DNA of 64,000 nt from Muribaculum sp. (lineage in GTDB: Bacteria > Bacillota > Clostridia > Lachnospirales > Lachnospiraceae): assembly GCA_023663505.1 (NCBI GenBank), contig JAMPHH010000009.1, positions 1 to 64,000 of the forward strand, read 5' to 3'. The notes under the pieces are model-generated. The model ran no database searches. It had not been told where the DNA came from and was given only the letters and a program-made list of their open reading frames with translations. Positions 26,743 through 35,037 of this stretch are shown piece after piece. The number at the start of each line of letters is the position of its first letter. The stretch's first letter is position 1. The translations under genes and the position numbers were made by a program.

Positions 26743-28290
26743 ATGAATATCAAGCAGGCGAAGGAGTACATTAAGAATTCCATTAATTTGTATTTGAAAA
26801 AGAATGAATTTGGGGAGTACCGCGTGCCCGTGGTGAGACAGCGTCCTATTTTCCTGTTGGGGGCGCCCGGCATCGGCAAGACGGCGATCATGGAGCAGAT
26901 TGCGCAGGAGCTTGGCGTAGCGTTGGTATCGTATTCCATGACCCACCACACCAGACAGTCCGCGCTGGGGCTGCCCTTTATCACACAGAAAAGCTTCGGC
27001 GGCAAGGAATATAATGTCTCCGAGTACACGATGAGCGAGATTATCGCTTCCATCTATGACACGATGGAGGAGAGCGGTATCAGCGAGGGGATTTTATTCT
27101 TGGACGAGATCAACTGCGTGTCGGAGACACTGGCGCCCTCCATGCTGCAATTCCTGCAATACAAGGTGTTTGGCAGGCATCAGGTGCCGGAGGGGTGGGT
27201 GATCGTCACTGCGGGGAATCCGCCGGAATACAATAAATCAGTGCGGGAATTTGACGTGGTGACCATGGACCGTCTCAAGCTCTTGGAGGTGGAGCCGGAG
27301 CTGCGTGTCTGGAAGGAGTACGCGAGGGAGCGCAGGCTCCACCCCGCCATTGTCAATTTCTTGGATTTAAAGAAGGAATATTTTTACTGTATGGAAATGA
27401 CCACGAAGGGGAGAAGCTTTGTGACGGCGAGGGGTTGGGAGGATTTGTCCCAGATGCTCTTTCTCTATGAGGAGGAACAGCTTCCCGTGGAGGAGAACCT
27501 TGTGGGACAGTATATCCGAAATGACCGAATCGTGAAGGAGTTTACAGCCTATTACGATCTGTTCAATAAGTACAAGAAGGACTATCAGATCAATGAGATT
27601 CTTGAAGGCAGGGCGCCCGAGCAGGCGATCGTGAGGGCAAGGCAGGCGGCGTTTGACGAAAGGCTCTCACTCTTGGGAATGCTGCTTGACAGGGTGCAGG
27701 TGGATATGAAGGAAGTGATGGAGCAGGCGGCATATCTGACGGAGCTGCTGATCCCCTTGAAGACGATGAAGTCCAAGACGTCGCAGATGAGCGTCGAGGA
27801 GATGGCTGCTAGGTTAGATCAGCTTGCGGAGGGGAGGAAGAAGCTTCTTGAGAATCTTCAAACCGCCAATTCCCTCTCTGACGCGGATAGAAAGAAGCAC
27901 CTCTTGATTCTGCACTTTTTGGAGGAGCAGAGGAAGGAGCTTTATATGGGAGATATCGCGACTGGGGACACGGCGTTTGCCTTCCTGAAGGAAAGGTATG
28001 ACGCGGACGTGGCAAAGATGCGGCAGGAGACCGTCAGGGTACAGGGAGAGCTTGCCGCGCTGTTTGGCTTTGTGGAGGAAGCCTTCTCTCAGGAGGGAGC
28101 GGGCGGCGTCAGGATATCCGGCAACGAGATGCTGATTCTGGTGACAGAGCTTACCGTTGATAACGCCAGCGCGCAGTTTATAGCGACCTTCGGAAGCCCC
28201 GAGTATCAGAGACACAATCAGGAGCTGATGCTCAGCGAGAGAAGCGAGGATATCAAGGCGCAGATTGCGGAGCTGAATCTTATGGTTTAA
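26743..28290 (+). CDS. MoxR-type AAA+ ATPase
   Basis: 515 aa. Walker A is GAPGIGKT (40-47), Walker B GILFLDEIN (about 116-124), and the sensor region VIVTAGNPPEYN is followed by MDRLKLLEVEPEL. Residues about 300-420 are a helical, probably coiled-coil extension not found in short MoxR proteins. It starts 3 nt after the vWA gene. MoxR-vWA pairs act as chaperones for metal insertion or complex assembly, and some variants belong to conflict systems; which applies here is not evident. Confidence 0.9.
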   Translation: MNIKQAKEYIKNSINLYLKKNEFGEYRVPVVRQRPIFLLGAPGIGKTAIMEQIAQELGVALVSYSMTHHTRQSALGLPFITQKSFGGKEYNVSEYTMSEIIASIYDTMEESGISEGILFLDEINCVSETLAPSMLQFLQYKVFGRHQVPEGWVIVTAGNPPEYNKSVREFDVVTMDRLKLLEVEPELRVWKEYARERRLHPAIVNFLDLKKEYFYCMEMTTKGRSFVTARGWEDLSQMLFLYEEEQLPVEENLVGQYIRNDRIVKEFTAYYDLFNKYKKDYQINEILEGRAPEQAIVRARQAAFDERLSLLGMLLDRVQVDMKEVMEQAAYLTELLIPLKTMKSKTSQMSVEEMAARLDQLAEGRKKLLENLQTANSLSDADRKKHLLILHFLEEQRKELYMGDIATGDTAFAFLKERYDADVAKMRQETVRVQGELAALFGFVEEAFSQEGAGGVRISGNEMLILVTELTVDNASAQFIATFGSPEYQRHNQELMLSERSEDIKAQIAELNLMV

Positions 28291-28317
28291 TGCAGGCGCG
28301 GGCGTGATAGGATATTG

Positions 28318-28437
28318 GCTTCGCAAGCAATGAGCAGTTGACTTTGTGTCAGTGCTTGCATGAGCATAAATCCAACGAGATTGGATTACCAATAAAATGA
28401 CTTTGGCGAATGCAACGGGGTTGTAGGTTTATGGGGA
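28318..28437 (+). repeat. Dispersed repeat R1
   Basis: Positions 28337-28398 are 62 nt identical to 55902-55963 (starting GTTGACTTTGTGTCAGTGC, ending ACCAATAAAAT). The copy lacks the left half of the AAGTCAAC...GTTGACTT dyad. It fills the gap between the MoxR gene and the LRR gene. Confidence 0.85.
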
Positions 28438-28453
28438 AGTGAGGTGAGATTCG

Positions 28454-29362
28454 ATGACACGGGAGGCGGAATTTGAAATCCCCGGGGGAAGCCTGTACTA
28501 TGAGCGGCAGGAGCTTCCTGACGGCAAGGGCGGTATCTGTATCACCCGTATGCAGGGAAACGCGGGGGAGGTGGACATTCCGGAGTGTATCGAATCCTGT
28601 CCGGTGGTTTCCATCGCCAGAAAAGCTTTCTTAAGCAGGAAAAATTTGCGCAGGCTGACGATTCCCGCGAGTGTGACAGAGGTGGGAGACTGGGCGTTTG
28701 CCTACTGCGACAGCTTACACACGGTAGTGTTTCGCGCGGAGGAGGGACCGGTCTTTGGCAAATCCGTATTCATGGATTGCGGGAGTCTGCGTTTTCTGTA
28801 TGTGAAAAAAGGGGACGATACCACGGCGGCGTTGTTGGCGGCGGCTGTCACCACGGCGGGGGCGCCCTATCTGTTGAACGCTTCCGAGGCGGGGAGCGAG
28901 GAGTGGCTTGGAAAATGGGACGCCAGAATGCTGACTGTCCTGCACGGCGCGGACAATGAGGGGTATTCCAAGCAGGTGCTCTGCGGCGAGGAGGACTATG
29001 GCAGTACGGACTTGGCAGCTTATGAGAGCGGGCGGCGGAAGGTGAAGGTACGTCTGCTAATGCTGCGGCTCCTGTACCCCAAGGGATTAAGGGACGAGCA
29101 CAGGCGGGAGATGGAGGACTATCTGAGACATCTCACCAAGGGCTGTCTCCATGACGAGACATGGCAGGTGGTGCTTGCGGAGCACGCGGAGGACGCAGAA
29201 TATTATCACCTGTTCACACAGCTTGGCTGCGTCAACGAGGATAATTTTGAAGCGCTGCTGACGGACGTGGGCGGTGACTATCCGGAGCTAAAGGCGTACC
29301 TTATGCGCTACAAGGAGGAAAAGCTGGGTTATACGGACTTTTTCGCGGGGCTTGATTTGTGA
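28454..29362 (+). CDS. BspA-type LRR protein, cytoplasmic
   Basis: 302 aa, no signal peptide. Residues about 35-105 hold about three BspA/LRR_5 repeats of 23 residues (LRRLTIPASVTEVGDWAFAYCDSL). The remaining 200 residues are helical and charged, with no family I can name. It follows the vWA-MoxR pair by 163 nt including repeat R1 and may be the third member of that set, for example a recognition or adaptor subunit (inference from position). Its stop precedes palindromic element B. Confidence 0.65.
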   Translation: MTREAEFEIPGGSLYYERQELPDGKGGICITRMQGNAGEVDIPECIESCPVVSIARKAFLSRKNLRRLTIPASVTEVGDWAFAYCDSLHTVVFRAEEGPVFGKSVFMDCGSLRFLYVKKGDDTTAALLAAAVTTAGAPYLLNASEAGSEEWLGKWDARMLTVLHGADNEGYSKQVLCGEEDYGSTDLAAYESGRRKVKVRLLMLRLLYPKGLRDEHRREMEDYLRHLTKGCLHDETWQVVLAEHAEDAEYYHLFTQLGCVNEDNFEALLTDVGGDYPELKAYLMRYKEEKLGYTDFFAGLDL

Positions 29363-29410
29363 CTGTATATTTTTGGAACAGTTCAGCCTTCAAAGCACAG
29401 TGCGGGGGGC

Positions 29411-29635
29411 GGCGGGAGATGACTGGGAGTGTTTTGCGGACTGGCTGCGGTTGGGGGTTTTCTAATAGTGCGGGGGTGGATATCGCAATTTGCGGGTCGG
29501 CTTTAAGGTGCATCCATGCACCGTAAAGCCTGAAATGCGCATCCGTGCGCATTTCACCCTAGGATTTGGGCGCACTATAAGAAAACGCTCCAACCTCCGC
29601 CGAAGTCCGCAAAACACTCCCAGTCATCTCCCGCC
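29411..29635. repeat. Long palindromic element, copy B (opposite orientation to A)
   Basis: 225 nt. Outer arms begin GGCGGGAGATGACTGGGAGTG and end with the complement. It aligns to the reverse complement of copy A over its whole length. Differences from A tend to keep pairing: GAGAGGACT/AGTCCTCTC in A is GAGATGACT/AGTCATCTC here, and GGCGC/GCGCC is GGTGC/GCACC. It lies about 50 nt after the LRR gene. Confidence 0.85.
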
Positions 29636-29725
29636 TTGATAGCTGTGCAAAGCAAATATGCTCAACTATCGAATCGTTCTATGGCTGAATTGTTACAAAT
29701 TTTTGGGAAAAATTGTAAATAATTC

Positions 29726-29754
29726 GTGACGAATGGAGATAGTTGTGCTATGCT
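29726..29754 (+). promoter_or_regulatory. Promoter of the UDP-sugar pyrophosphorylase gene
   Basis: GTGACG (29726-29731), 17-nt spacer ending in TGTGC (an extended -10 TG), TATGCT (29749-29754). It lies 31 nt before ATG 29785. With element B it explains most of the 422-nt gap 29363-29784. Confidence 0.6.
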
Positions 29755-29784
29755 TGAAAAAATATCTATGAAGTGAGGATTGGT

Positions 29785-31017
29785 ATGAGTATGACATTGG
29801 AACAGGCGCGGGAGAAGCTGGAGCGTTATGGGCAGCAGCACGTGCTGAAATATTATGAGGAATTGTCGGACGGGGAGAGGGCGGCTTTGCTTGCCCAGAT
29901 TGAGGCTACGGATATGAGTATTCTCGAGGCTTGTCTGCGCAAGGAGGAGTTGGCGAAGAAAGGGGTGATCACACCTCTGGCGGCGATGCAGCTTGACGAG
30001 ATTGCAGTTCATCGCGAGAGCTACACGAGAACGGGAATCGATGCGATCAAGGCGGGCAGGGTCGGAGCGGTGCTGCTTGCGGGCGGCATGGGGACGAGGC
30101 TTGGCTCTGATGACCCGAAGGGTATGTACAATGTGGGTGTTACAAGAGAGCTTTATATTTTTCAATGCCTGATCAATAATCTCATGGACGTGGTGAAGCA
30201 GACTGACACATGGATTCATCTCTTTGTGATGACCAGTGACAAGAATCATGACGCGACTGTCGGTTTCCTCAAGGAAAAGGATTACTTCGGCTATCGGGCG
30301 GAGTACATTCACTTTTTTAAGCAGGAGATGGCGGCTGCCACGGATTATCAGGGGAAGATCTATCTGGAGGAAAAGGGAAGGATTTCCACTTCCCCCAACG
30401 GAAACGGCGGGTGGTTTATCTCCCTGCAGAGGAACGGGCTGCTCGATTTGGTGCATGAGAAGGGGATTGAATGGCTGAATGTCTTTGCAGTGGACAATGT
30501 GCTGCAGCGCATTGCCGACCCCTGCTTCGTGGGGGCTGTGATTGAGAAGGACTGCGTGGTGGGAGCCAAGGTAGTGCGCAAGAACGCTCCCGATGAGAAG
30601 GTGGGCGTTATGTGTCTGGAGGACGGCAGACCCTCTATTGTGGAGTATTACGAGCTCACGGAGCAGATGCGGGAGGCTCGCGATGAAAAGGGAGATTACG
30701 CCTATTATTTCGGTGTGATTTTGAATTATCTGTTCAAGGTGGAGGATTTGGAGCAGATGATGGCATCTAATATGCCGCTGCACATTGTGGAGAAGCAGAT
30801 TCCCTATCTGGACGAGACGGGAAAGCCCGTGAAGCCGGAGCGTCCCAATGGCTATAAATTCGAGAATCTGGTGTTGGATATGATTCATCAGTTGGATTCC
30901 TGCCTGCCCTTTGAGGTGGAGCGGGAGCGGGAGTTCGCGCCGATTAAGAACGCCACGGGCGTGGATTCCGTGGAGAGCGCGCGAGAGCTTCTTAAGAAAA
31001 ACGGTGTCGCGTTGTAG
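29785..31017 (+). CDS. UDPGP-family UDP-sugar pyrophosphorylase
   Basis: 410 aa from ATG 29785 (GAGGA upstream). LLAGGMGTRLGSDDPKGMYNVG (residues about 97-118) is the nucleotide-binding loop of the eukaryotic-type UDPGP family (UAP1/UGP1-like), unlike the short bacterial GalU. The reaction is sugar-1-phosphate + UTP to UDP-sugar. Whether the sugar is GlcNAc or glucose cannot be decided; the family contains both. It lies 20 nt before galE, so the pair would make and epimerise a UDP-hexose (UDP-Glc/Gal or UDP-GlcNAc/GalNAc), feeding the glycan loci. Confidence 0.88.
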   Translation: MSMTLEQAREKLERYGQQHVLKYYEELSDGERAALLAQIEATDMSILEACLRKEELAKKGVITPLAAMQLDEIAVHRESYTRTGIDAIKAGRVGAVLLAGGMGTRLGSDDPKGMYNVGVTRELYIFQCLINNLMDVVKQTDTWIHLFVMTSDKNHDATVGFLKEKDYFGYRAEYIHFFKQEMAAATDYQGKIYLEEKGRISTSPNGNGGWFISLQRNGLLDLVHEKGIEWLNVFAVDNVLQRIADPCFVGAVIEKDCVVGAKVVRKNAPDEKVGVMCLEDGRPSIVEYYELTEQMREARDEKGDYAYYFGVILNYLFKVEDLEQMMASNMPLHIVEKQIPYLDETGKPVKPERPNGYKFENLVLDMIHQLDSCLPFEVEREREFAPIKNATGVDSVESARELLKKNGVAL

Positions 31018-31037
31018 AGCGCGGGAAAGGAGAGCAT

Positions 31038-32054
31038 ATGAAGATTTTGGTGACAGGAGGCGCAGGATTTATCGGGAGCCACACCGTAGTGGAGCTGCAG
31101 GAGGCGGGTTATGACACAGTGGTGTTGGATAATCTGTGCAACGCCAGTGAGAAATCCTTGGAGCGGGTGGAGGCTATCACAGGAAAGAAGGTTCCCTTTT
31201 ACAAGGCGGATATTCTGGACAGGGAAGCACTTGAGGGAATCTTTGCAAAGGAACAGATTGACGCGGTGATTCACTTCGCGGGGTTGAAGGCGGTGGGAGA
31301 GTCCGTGCAGAAGCCTTGGGAGTATTATGAGAACAATATCGCGGGGACATTGACCTTGGTGGACGTGATGCGAAAGCATGGGGTGAAAAATATTATTTTC
31401 TCCTCAAGTGCAACGGTTTACGGCAATCCTGCGTTTATCCCGATTACGGAGGAGTGTCCCAAGGGACAGTGCACCAATCCTTACGGTTGGACGAAATCCA
31501 TGCTGGAGCAGATTTTATCGGATATCCAGAAGGCTGACCCTGAGTGGAATGTGATTTTGCTGCGCTATTTTAACCCGATTGGCGCGCATAAGAGCGGCAC
31601 TATGGGGGAGAATCCCAACGGCATTCCCAACAATCTGATGCCTTATATCACGCAGGTGGCAGTGGGCAAGCTAAAGGAGCTGGGGGTATTCGGCAATGAT
31701 TATGACACGCCGGACGGCACGGGTGTGAGAGATTACATTCATGTGGTGGACTTGGCGAGGGGGCATGTGAAGGCGTTGCAAAAGATAGAGGAAAAGGCGG
31801 GCTTGAAGATCTATAATCTAGGGACAGGCGTGGGTTATAGCGTCTTGGACATCGTGAAGAATTTTGAGGAAGCCACGGGAGTTAAGATTCCCTATTCCAT
31901 TAAGCCCAGACGCGCGGGCGATATCGCAACCTGCTATTCCGACGCGAGCAAGGCGAAGGAGGAGCTTGGCTGGGAGGCTGAGTACGGCATCAGGGAGATG
32001 TGCGAGGACTCTTGGCGGTGGCAGAAGAATAATCCTAACGGGTATGAGGATTGA
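31038..32054 (+). CDS. galE: UDP-glucose 4-epimerase
   Basis: 338 aa. It interconverts UDP-glucose and UDP-galactose (some members also UDP-GlcNAc/GalNAc). Extended SDR fold with GGAGFIGSH near the N-terminus, a serine stretch FSSSATVYG and the catalytic YxxxK in NPYGWTKSM; length is typical. It is co-transcribed with the pyrophosphorylase gene 20 nt upstream and followed by a good terminator hairpin. Confidence 0.95.
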   Translation: MKILVTGGAGFIGSHTVVELQEAGYDTVVLDNLCNASEKSLERVEAITGKKVPFYKADILDREALEGIFAKEQIDAVIHFAGLKAVGESVQKPWEYYENNIAGTLTLVDVMRKHGVKNIIFSSSATVYGNPAFIPITEECPKGQCTNPYGWTKSMLEQILSDIQKADPEWNVILLRYFNPIGAHKSGTMGENPNGIPNNLMPYITQVAVGKLKELGVFGNDYDTPDGTGVRDYIHVVDLARGHVKALQKIEEKAGLKIYNLGTGVGYSVLDIVKNFEEATGVKIPYSIKPRRAGDIATCYSDASKAKEELGWEAEYGIREMCEDSWRWQKNNPNGYED

Positions 32055-32073
32055 GAGCTGAGCTAAGCGTATA

Positions 32074-32118
32074 AAAACCGTGGGCATGAGTGTGATAGAC
32101 ATTCATGACCACGGTTTT
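32074..32118 (+). terminator. Rho-independent terminator after galE
   Basis: AAAACCGTGG(G)CATGA pairs with TCATG(A)CCACGGTTTT around a 13-nt loop, and the right arm ends in TTTT. The A-rich left side makes it usable in both directions. Confidence 0.85.
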
Positions 32119-32124
32119 CAAGTC

Positions 32125-32218
32125 ATAAGCGATTCCCGCGAGCAATGAGTCAAGCCAACGAAGTTGGCTTTGTTAACGAAGTTGACTTTGTACCGCGGTT
32201 GCTTGCAGTAGGGTTGTG
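32125..32218 (+). repeat. Dispersed repeat R1, compensated variant
   Basis: Contains CGCGAGCAATGAGTCAAG followed by the units CCAACGAAGTTGGCTTTGTT and AACGAAGTTGACTTTGT. In the first unit the dyad is AGCCAAC/GTTGGCT, a paired change from AGTCAAC/GTTGACT. It lies between the galE terminator and the convergent hemolysin III gene. Confidence 0.75.
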
Positions 32219-32219
32219 A

Positions 32220-32870
32220 CTATGCCACGTAAAGGTACATGAAGATAAAGTGGCACAGGCTGCCGCCCATGACGAAAAGGTGGAATACCTCATGGGAGCC
32301 GAAGCTCTTGTGTGCGGCGTTAAAAAGCGGGAGCTTTAAGGCGTAGATCACACCGCCGATGGTGTAGATGATACCGCCCGCGAGAAGCCACAGGAATGCC
32401 GCAGTGGGCAAGGTGCTCCACAGTTGTCCGAACACGAGCACGCACACCCAGCCCATAGCGATATAAATCATCGAGGAAAACCACTTAGGGCATGTGACCC
32501 AGAATGCCTTGATCGTCATACCCACGAGGGCGATGCCCCACACGAGAGCCAACAGCTGATAGCCAAGCTGACCGCCCAAGACGATAAGACATACGGGCGT
32601 GTAGGAGCCTGCAATCAGGACAAAAATCATCATATGGTCTATTTTCTTGAAAATCTGTAAAGCCTTGCCCGACAGGTTGACACTGTGATACGTGGCACTC
32701 GCCCCGTAGAGCAGTATCATGCTGCTGATAAAGATTGTCATGGCGGCAAAGCTCGCTCCCCCCGAGGAAAGCCCTGCCTTGACCAAAAGCGGCACGGCTG
32801 CGAAAATCGCCAGAATCATAGCGATAAAATGTGTGATGGCACTGCCCGGTTCTCTGATTGTAATATTCAT
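32220..32870 (-). CDS. Hemolysin III / PAQR family membrane protein
   Basis: 216 aa with seven predicted helices. Family motifs are present: SMILLYGASATYHS early, DHMMIFVLIAGSYTP in the middle, and HEVFHLFVMGGSLCHF near the C-terminus, with the His and Ser/Asp set of the PAQR/CREST hydrolase superfamily. The start at 32870 is chosen for the GAGGATAATT ribosome binding site on the minus strand. Function in bacteria is unproven; the name comes from a B. cereus haemolysin. It is a single gene with a hairpin-bearing repeat (R2) in its upstream region. Confidence 0.88.
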   Translation of the reverse strand: MNITIREPGSAITHFIAMILAIFAAVPLLVKAGLSSGGASFAAMTIFISSMILLYGASATYHSVNLSGKALQIFKKIDHMMIFVLIAGSYTPVCLIVLGGQLGYQLLALVWGIALVGMTIKAFWVTCPKWFSSMIYIAMGWVCVLVFGQLWSTLPTAAFLWLLAGGIIYTIGGVIYALKLPLFNAAHKSFGSHEVFHLFVMGGSLCHFIFMYLYVA

Positions 32871-32883
32871 AATTATCCTCATT

Positions 32884-32999
32884 TCTGCGCTGCCCAAGTT
32901 TCAACTGTGCATAAACAATTTGTGTCAAGTCATTTTTGACTTTGCAGCGCACTGACACAAATTGCTGATTGAAAAATAAGCTACCAAGCTTATTTTTTC
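32884..32999 (-). repeat. Repeat R2 and adjacent hairpin upstream of the hemolysin III gene
   Basis: At 32917-32963, AATTTGTGTCA pairs with TGACACAAATT and an inner AAGTCA/TGACTT pair sits between them. A related block is at about 57020-57122. Next to it, 32972-32999 forms AAAATAAGCT/AGCTTATTTT with loop ACCA. The two elements lie between 14 and 130 nt upstream of the minus-strand start and could form a structured leader. They fill part of the 308-nt gap 32871-33178; the rest (33000-33178) is AT-rich with no gene seen. Confidence 0.6.
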
Positions 33000-33178
33000 A
33001 ACCTGCCTTCCTCTACTACTGTCAGGACGTCGGCTCGTTGCGTGTCTTGTCCCGTGTGACTATATTATATGGAAAATGACACAATATATTAATCAAAAAC
33101 GTCACAAGTAGTTTTTAAAACTATGTTTGATAATTTGAATATTACACTATATGTTAGATATTGTCAATAGAAAAAATG

Positions 33179-33442
33179 CTAATCTTCCTCAATCACCTGA
33201 AATTCCAAATAGTCAAAATTGACAGTTTCCATGAAGCTGTCTTGATAAAAGCGTGTTTTGGCATGGCGTTTGAACTCCGCGATATTTTTGTCCAACCAGA
33301 TGGGGTGCCCCAAATCAAACTGGCGGCAGACCTCCTCCAATGCCCGGAAGACCTTGTGAGTGCGGGTATCCTGCTCAGTGTCTTCTATGACCGTATCACA
33401 TAGCATTCGGTTATCCCGAAATTCCTTTGCCCAAATGCGCAT
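33179..33442 (-). CDS. Conserved small protein of Clostridia, unknown function
   Basis: 87 aa from 33442, chosen because AAGGAGG lies 6 nt upstream on the minus strand; a longer frame to 33496 would cover that site. It begins MRIWAKEFRDNRMLCDTVI and ends FDYLEFQVIEED, with HAKTRFYQD in the middle. I recall very similar small proteins in many Lachnospiraceae, always uncharacterised. It is acidic at the end, without signal peptide or membrane segment. It stands alone between AT-rich gaps. The 348-nt gap on its right (33443-33790) contains only the Rpn promoter. Confidence 0.75.
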   Translation of the reverse strand: MRIWAKEFRDNRMLCDTVIEDTEQDTRTHKVFRALEEVCRQFDLGHPIWLDKNIAEFKRHAKTRFYQDSFMETVNFDYLEFQVIEED

Positions 33443-33676
33443 CTCGAACCTCCTTATAAGTTGCCAACCCCGCTGCAGGATTGTGTCTGCATGCATATTC
33501 TTTTGCCTGCGTTCTCCATTATTTTATCGTGAATGGAATAGAATGGCAATGGGTTTAACTGAAAAAGCTTCACGCCGATAAATCTTTATATAATTTTGTG
33601 ATATTGGTTCAGCCATCATATTCATAAAATCTTGTAAATAAGAATTGGAAAATTTTATTTTTATTAAAAATATTGA

Positions 33677-33705
33677 TTGCTTTTGTGGAGCTTTAGGGGT
33701 ATAAT
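33677..33705 (+). promoter_or_regulatory. Sigma-A promoter of the Rpn-like gene
   Basis: TTGCTT (33677-33682), 17-nt spacer, TATAAT (33700-33705), 86 nt before ATG 33791. Confidence 0.65.
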
Positions 33706-33790
33706 GATTTTGAGGTCATATACCTTATGGGAATGGCTTTTAGATTTACCAACGGTACAAAAGAAGTCCTGAACCATAGGAGGCTGGCTG

Positions 33791-34900
33791 ATGGATACAC
33801 TATCCATGGATACGGAAATAAAGAATGCAGTGAGTGCGGCGGCTGATGAAGCCCAATATGATGATAAGGCAAAACGCTTGTTGGGAAACAAGATTATTCT
33901 GGCGCATATTTTGGTAAAAACCGTTGATGAGTTTAGGGGAATGAGCCCTCAAGACGTGGTATCTTATATTGAGGGTGAGCCATTCATCAGCGTGGTTCCG
34001 ATAGAACAGGGTCTTACCAACATAGAAAAGAGATCCTCCGACGAGGCAAAAGAAAGCGGGCAGCGGATCGTCGGAATGAACACGGAGAATGCGGAGATTA
34101 ACGAAGGGCTTATCCGCTTTGACATTATCTTCTATGTGCGCATGCCAGCCGTGGGTGTCACGCCAGCCGTAGGTGTCATGCCAGCCGCAGGTGGCATCAG
34201 GGACGGTATTTCGCAGGTAATCGTCAATGTGGAGGCGCAGAAGGACGAACCGACAGGCTACAATATCCTGAACAGGGCAGTTTTCTATGTGAGCCGTCTT
34301 GTTTCCTCGCAGAAGGAAAGGGATTTTGTCAAGACAAATTATGATGACATAAAGCGGGTTTTCTCGATTTGGGTGTGTATGAACATGGACGAGAACAGCA
34401 TGGATTATGTGCATCTGACGGACGATAAGCTTATAGGTTCTTATCCTTGGAAAGGCGGGCTTGACCTGCTGAACATTGTATTGATAGGTATAGCAGACGA
34501 GCTTCCAGCTCATTCTAATGAGTATGAGCATGATGATAAGTATGAGCTGCATCGTCTGCTGAGCACACTTTTGTCAATGGAACTGTCAGTCGATGAAAAA
34601 TTAGGGATTATGGAAAAAGAATACAGTATTGCGGTAGACGATAGAATAAGAAAGGACGTGAAGACTATGTGTAATTTGTCACAAGGAATCAAGGAAAAGG
34701 GCAGAGCAGAGGGCAGGGCAGAAGGCAGAGCAGAAGGCAGAGCAGAGGGCAGGGCAGAGGGCAGGGCTCAAACTGAAATAGAATTTATTCTAAATATGCA
34801 TGAGAACAATTTTTCACCTGAACAGATAGCTATTGCGACAAAGAAGAGCGTGGAACAGGTCAATGCCGTCATTCAGGAAAGAGCACCCGTATTAGTATAA
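33791..34900 (+). CDS. Rpn/PD-(D/E)XK nuclease family transposase-like protein
   Basis: 369 aa. Residues about 25-250 form the PD-(D/E)XK core of Rpn-type recombination-promoting nucleases: LLGNKIILAHIL early, then Asp in LIRFDIIFYVR and Glu/Gln in VIVNVEAQKDEPTG, followed by INRAVFYVSR-like sequence. Oddity 1: between the two catalytic strands lies PAVGVTPAVGVMPAAGG (34141-34200), a repeat insertion in the active-site hairpin. Oddity 2: residues about 300-325 are about six GRAE units encoded by 12-nt repeats (34699-34766), common in this family. Rpn proteins may promote DNA exchange or act in defence. It has its own promoter and terminator. Confidence 0.82.
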   Translation: MDTLSMDTEIKNAVSAAADEAQYDDKAKRLLGNKIILAHILVKTVDEFRGMSPQDVVSYIEGEPFISVVPIEQGLTNIEKRSSDEAKESGQRIVGMNTENAEINEGLIRFDIIFYVRMPAVGVTPAVGVMPAAGGIRDGISQVIVNVEAQKDEPTGYNILNRAVFYVSRLVSSQKERDFVKTNYDDIKRVFSIWVCMNMDENSMDYVHLTDDKLIGSYPWKGGLDLLNIVLIGIADELPAHSNEYEHDDKYELHRLLSTLLSMELSVDEKLGIMEKEYSIAVDDRIRKDVKTMCNLSQGIKEKGRAEGRAEGRAEGRAEGRAEGRAQTEIEFILNMHENNFSPEQIAIATKKSVEQVNAVIQERAPVLV

Positions 34901-34924
34901 TGAAGATACAATTTAACAGCAGAC

Positions 34925-34972
34925 AAAAAGCAGTGAAGACGATTTTGCGAAAAAACGTTTCACTGCTTTTTT
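34925..34972 (+). terminator. Rho-independent terminator between Rpn-like and recombinase genes
   Basis: AAAAAGCAGTGAA (34925-34937) pairs with TTTCACTGCTTTTTT (34958-34972). It separates the two genes and supports the recombinase start at 35038 over a longer open frame from 34900. Confidence 0.85.
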
Positions 34973-35037
34973 GTTTTAGGAAAAGGCAACAGCTATTATA
35001 CCCTTATAATCATAAGCATAAATGCGGAGGGCAAGTT

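Noticed and set aside
34699..34766. 12-nt GGCAG-rich tandem repeat as a possible DNA element
   Set aside because: It is in frame within the Rpn-like gene and encodes the GRAE repeats usual for that family.
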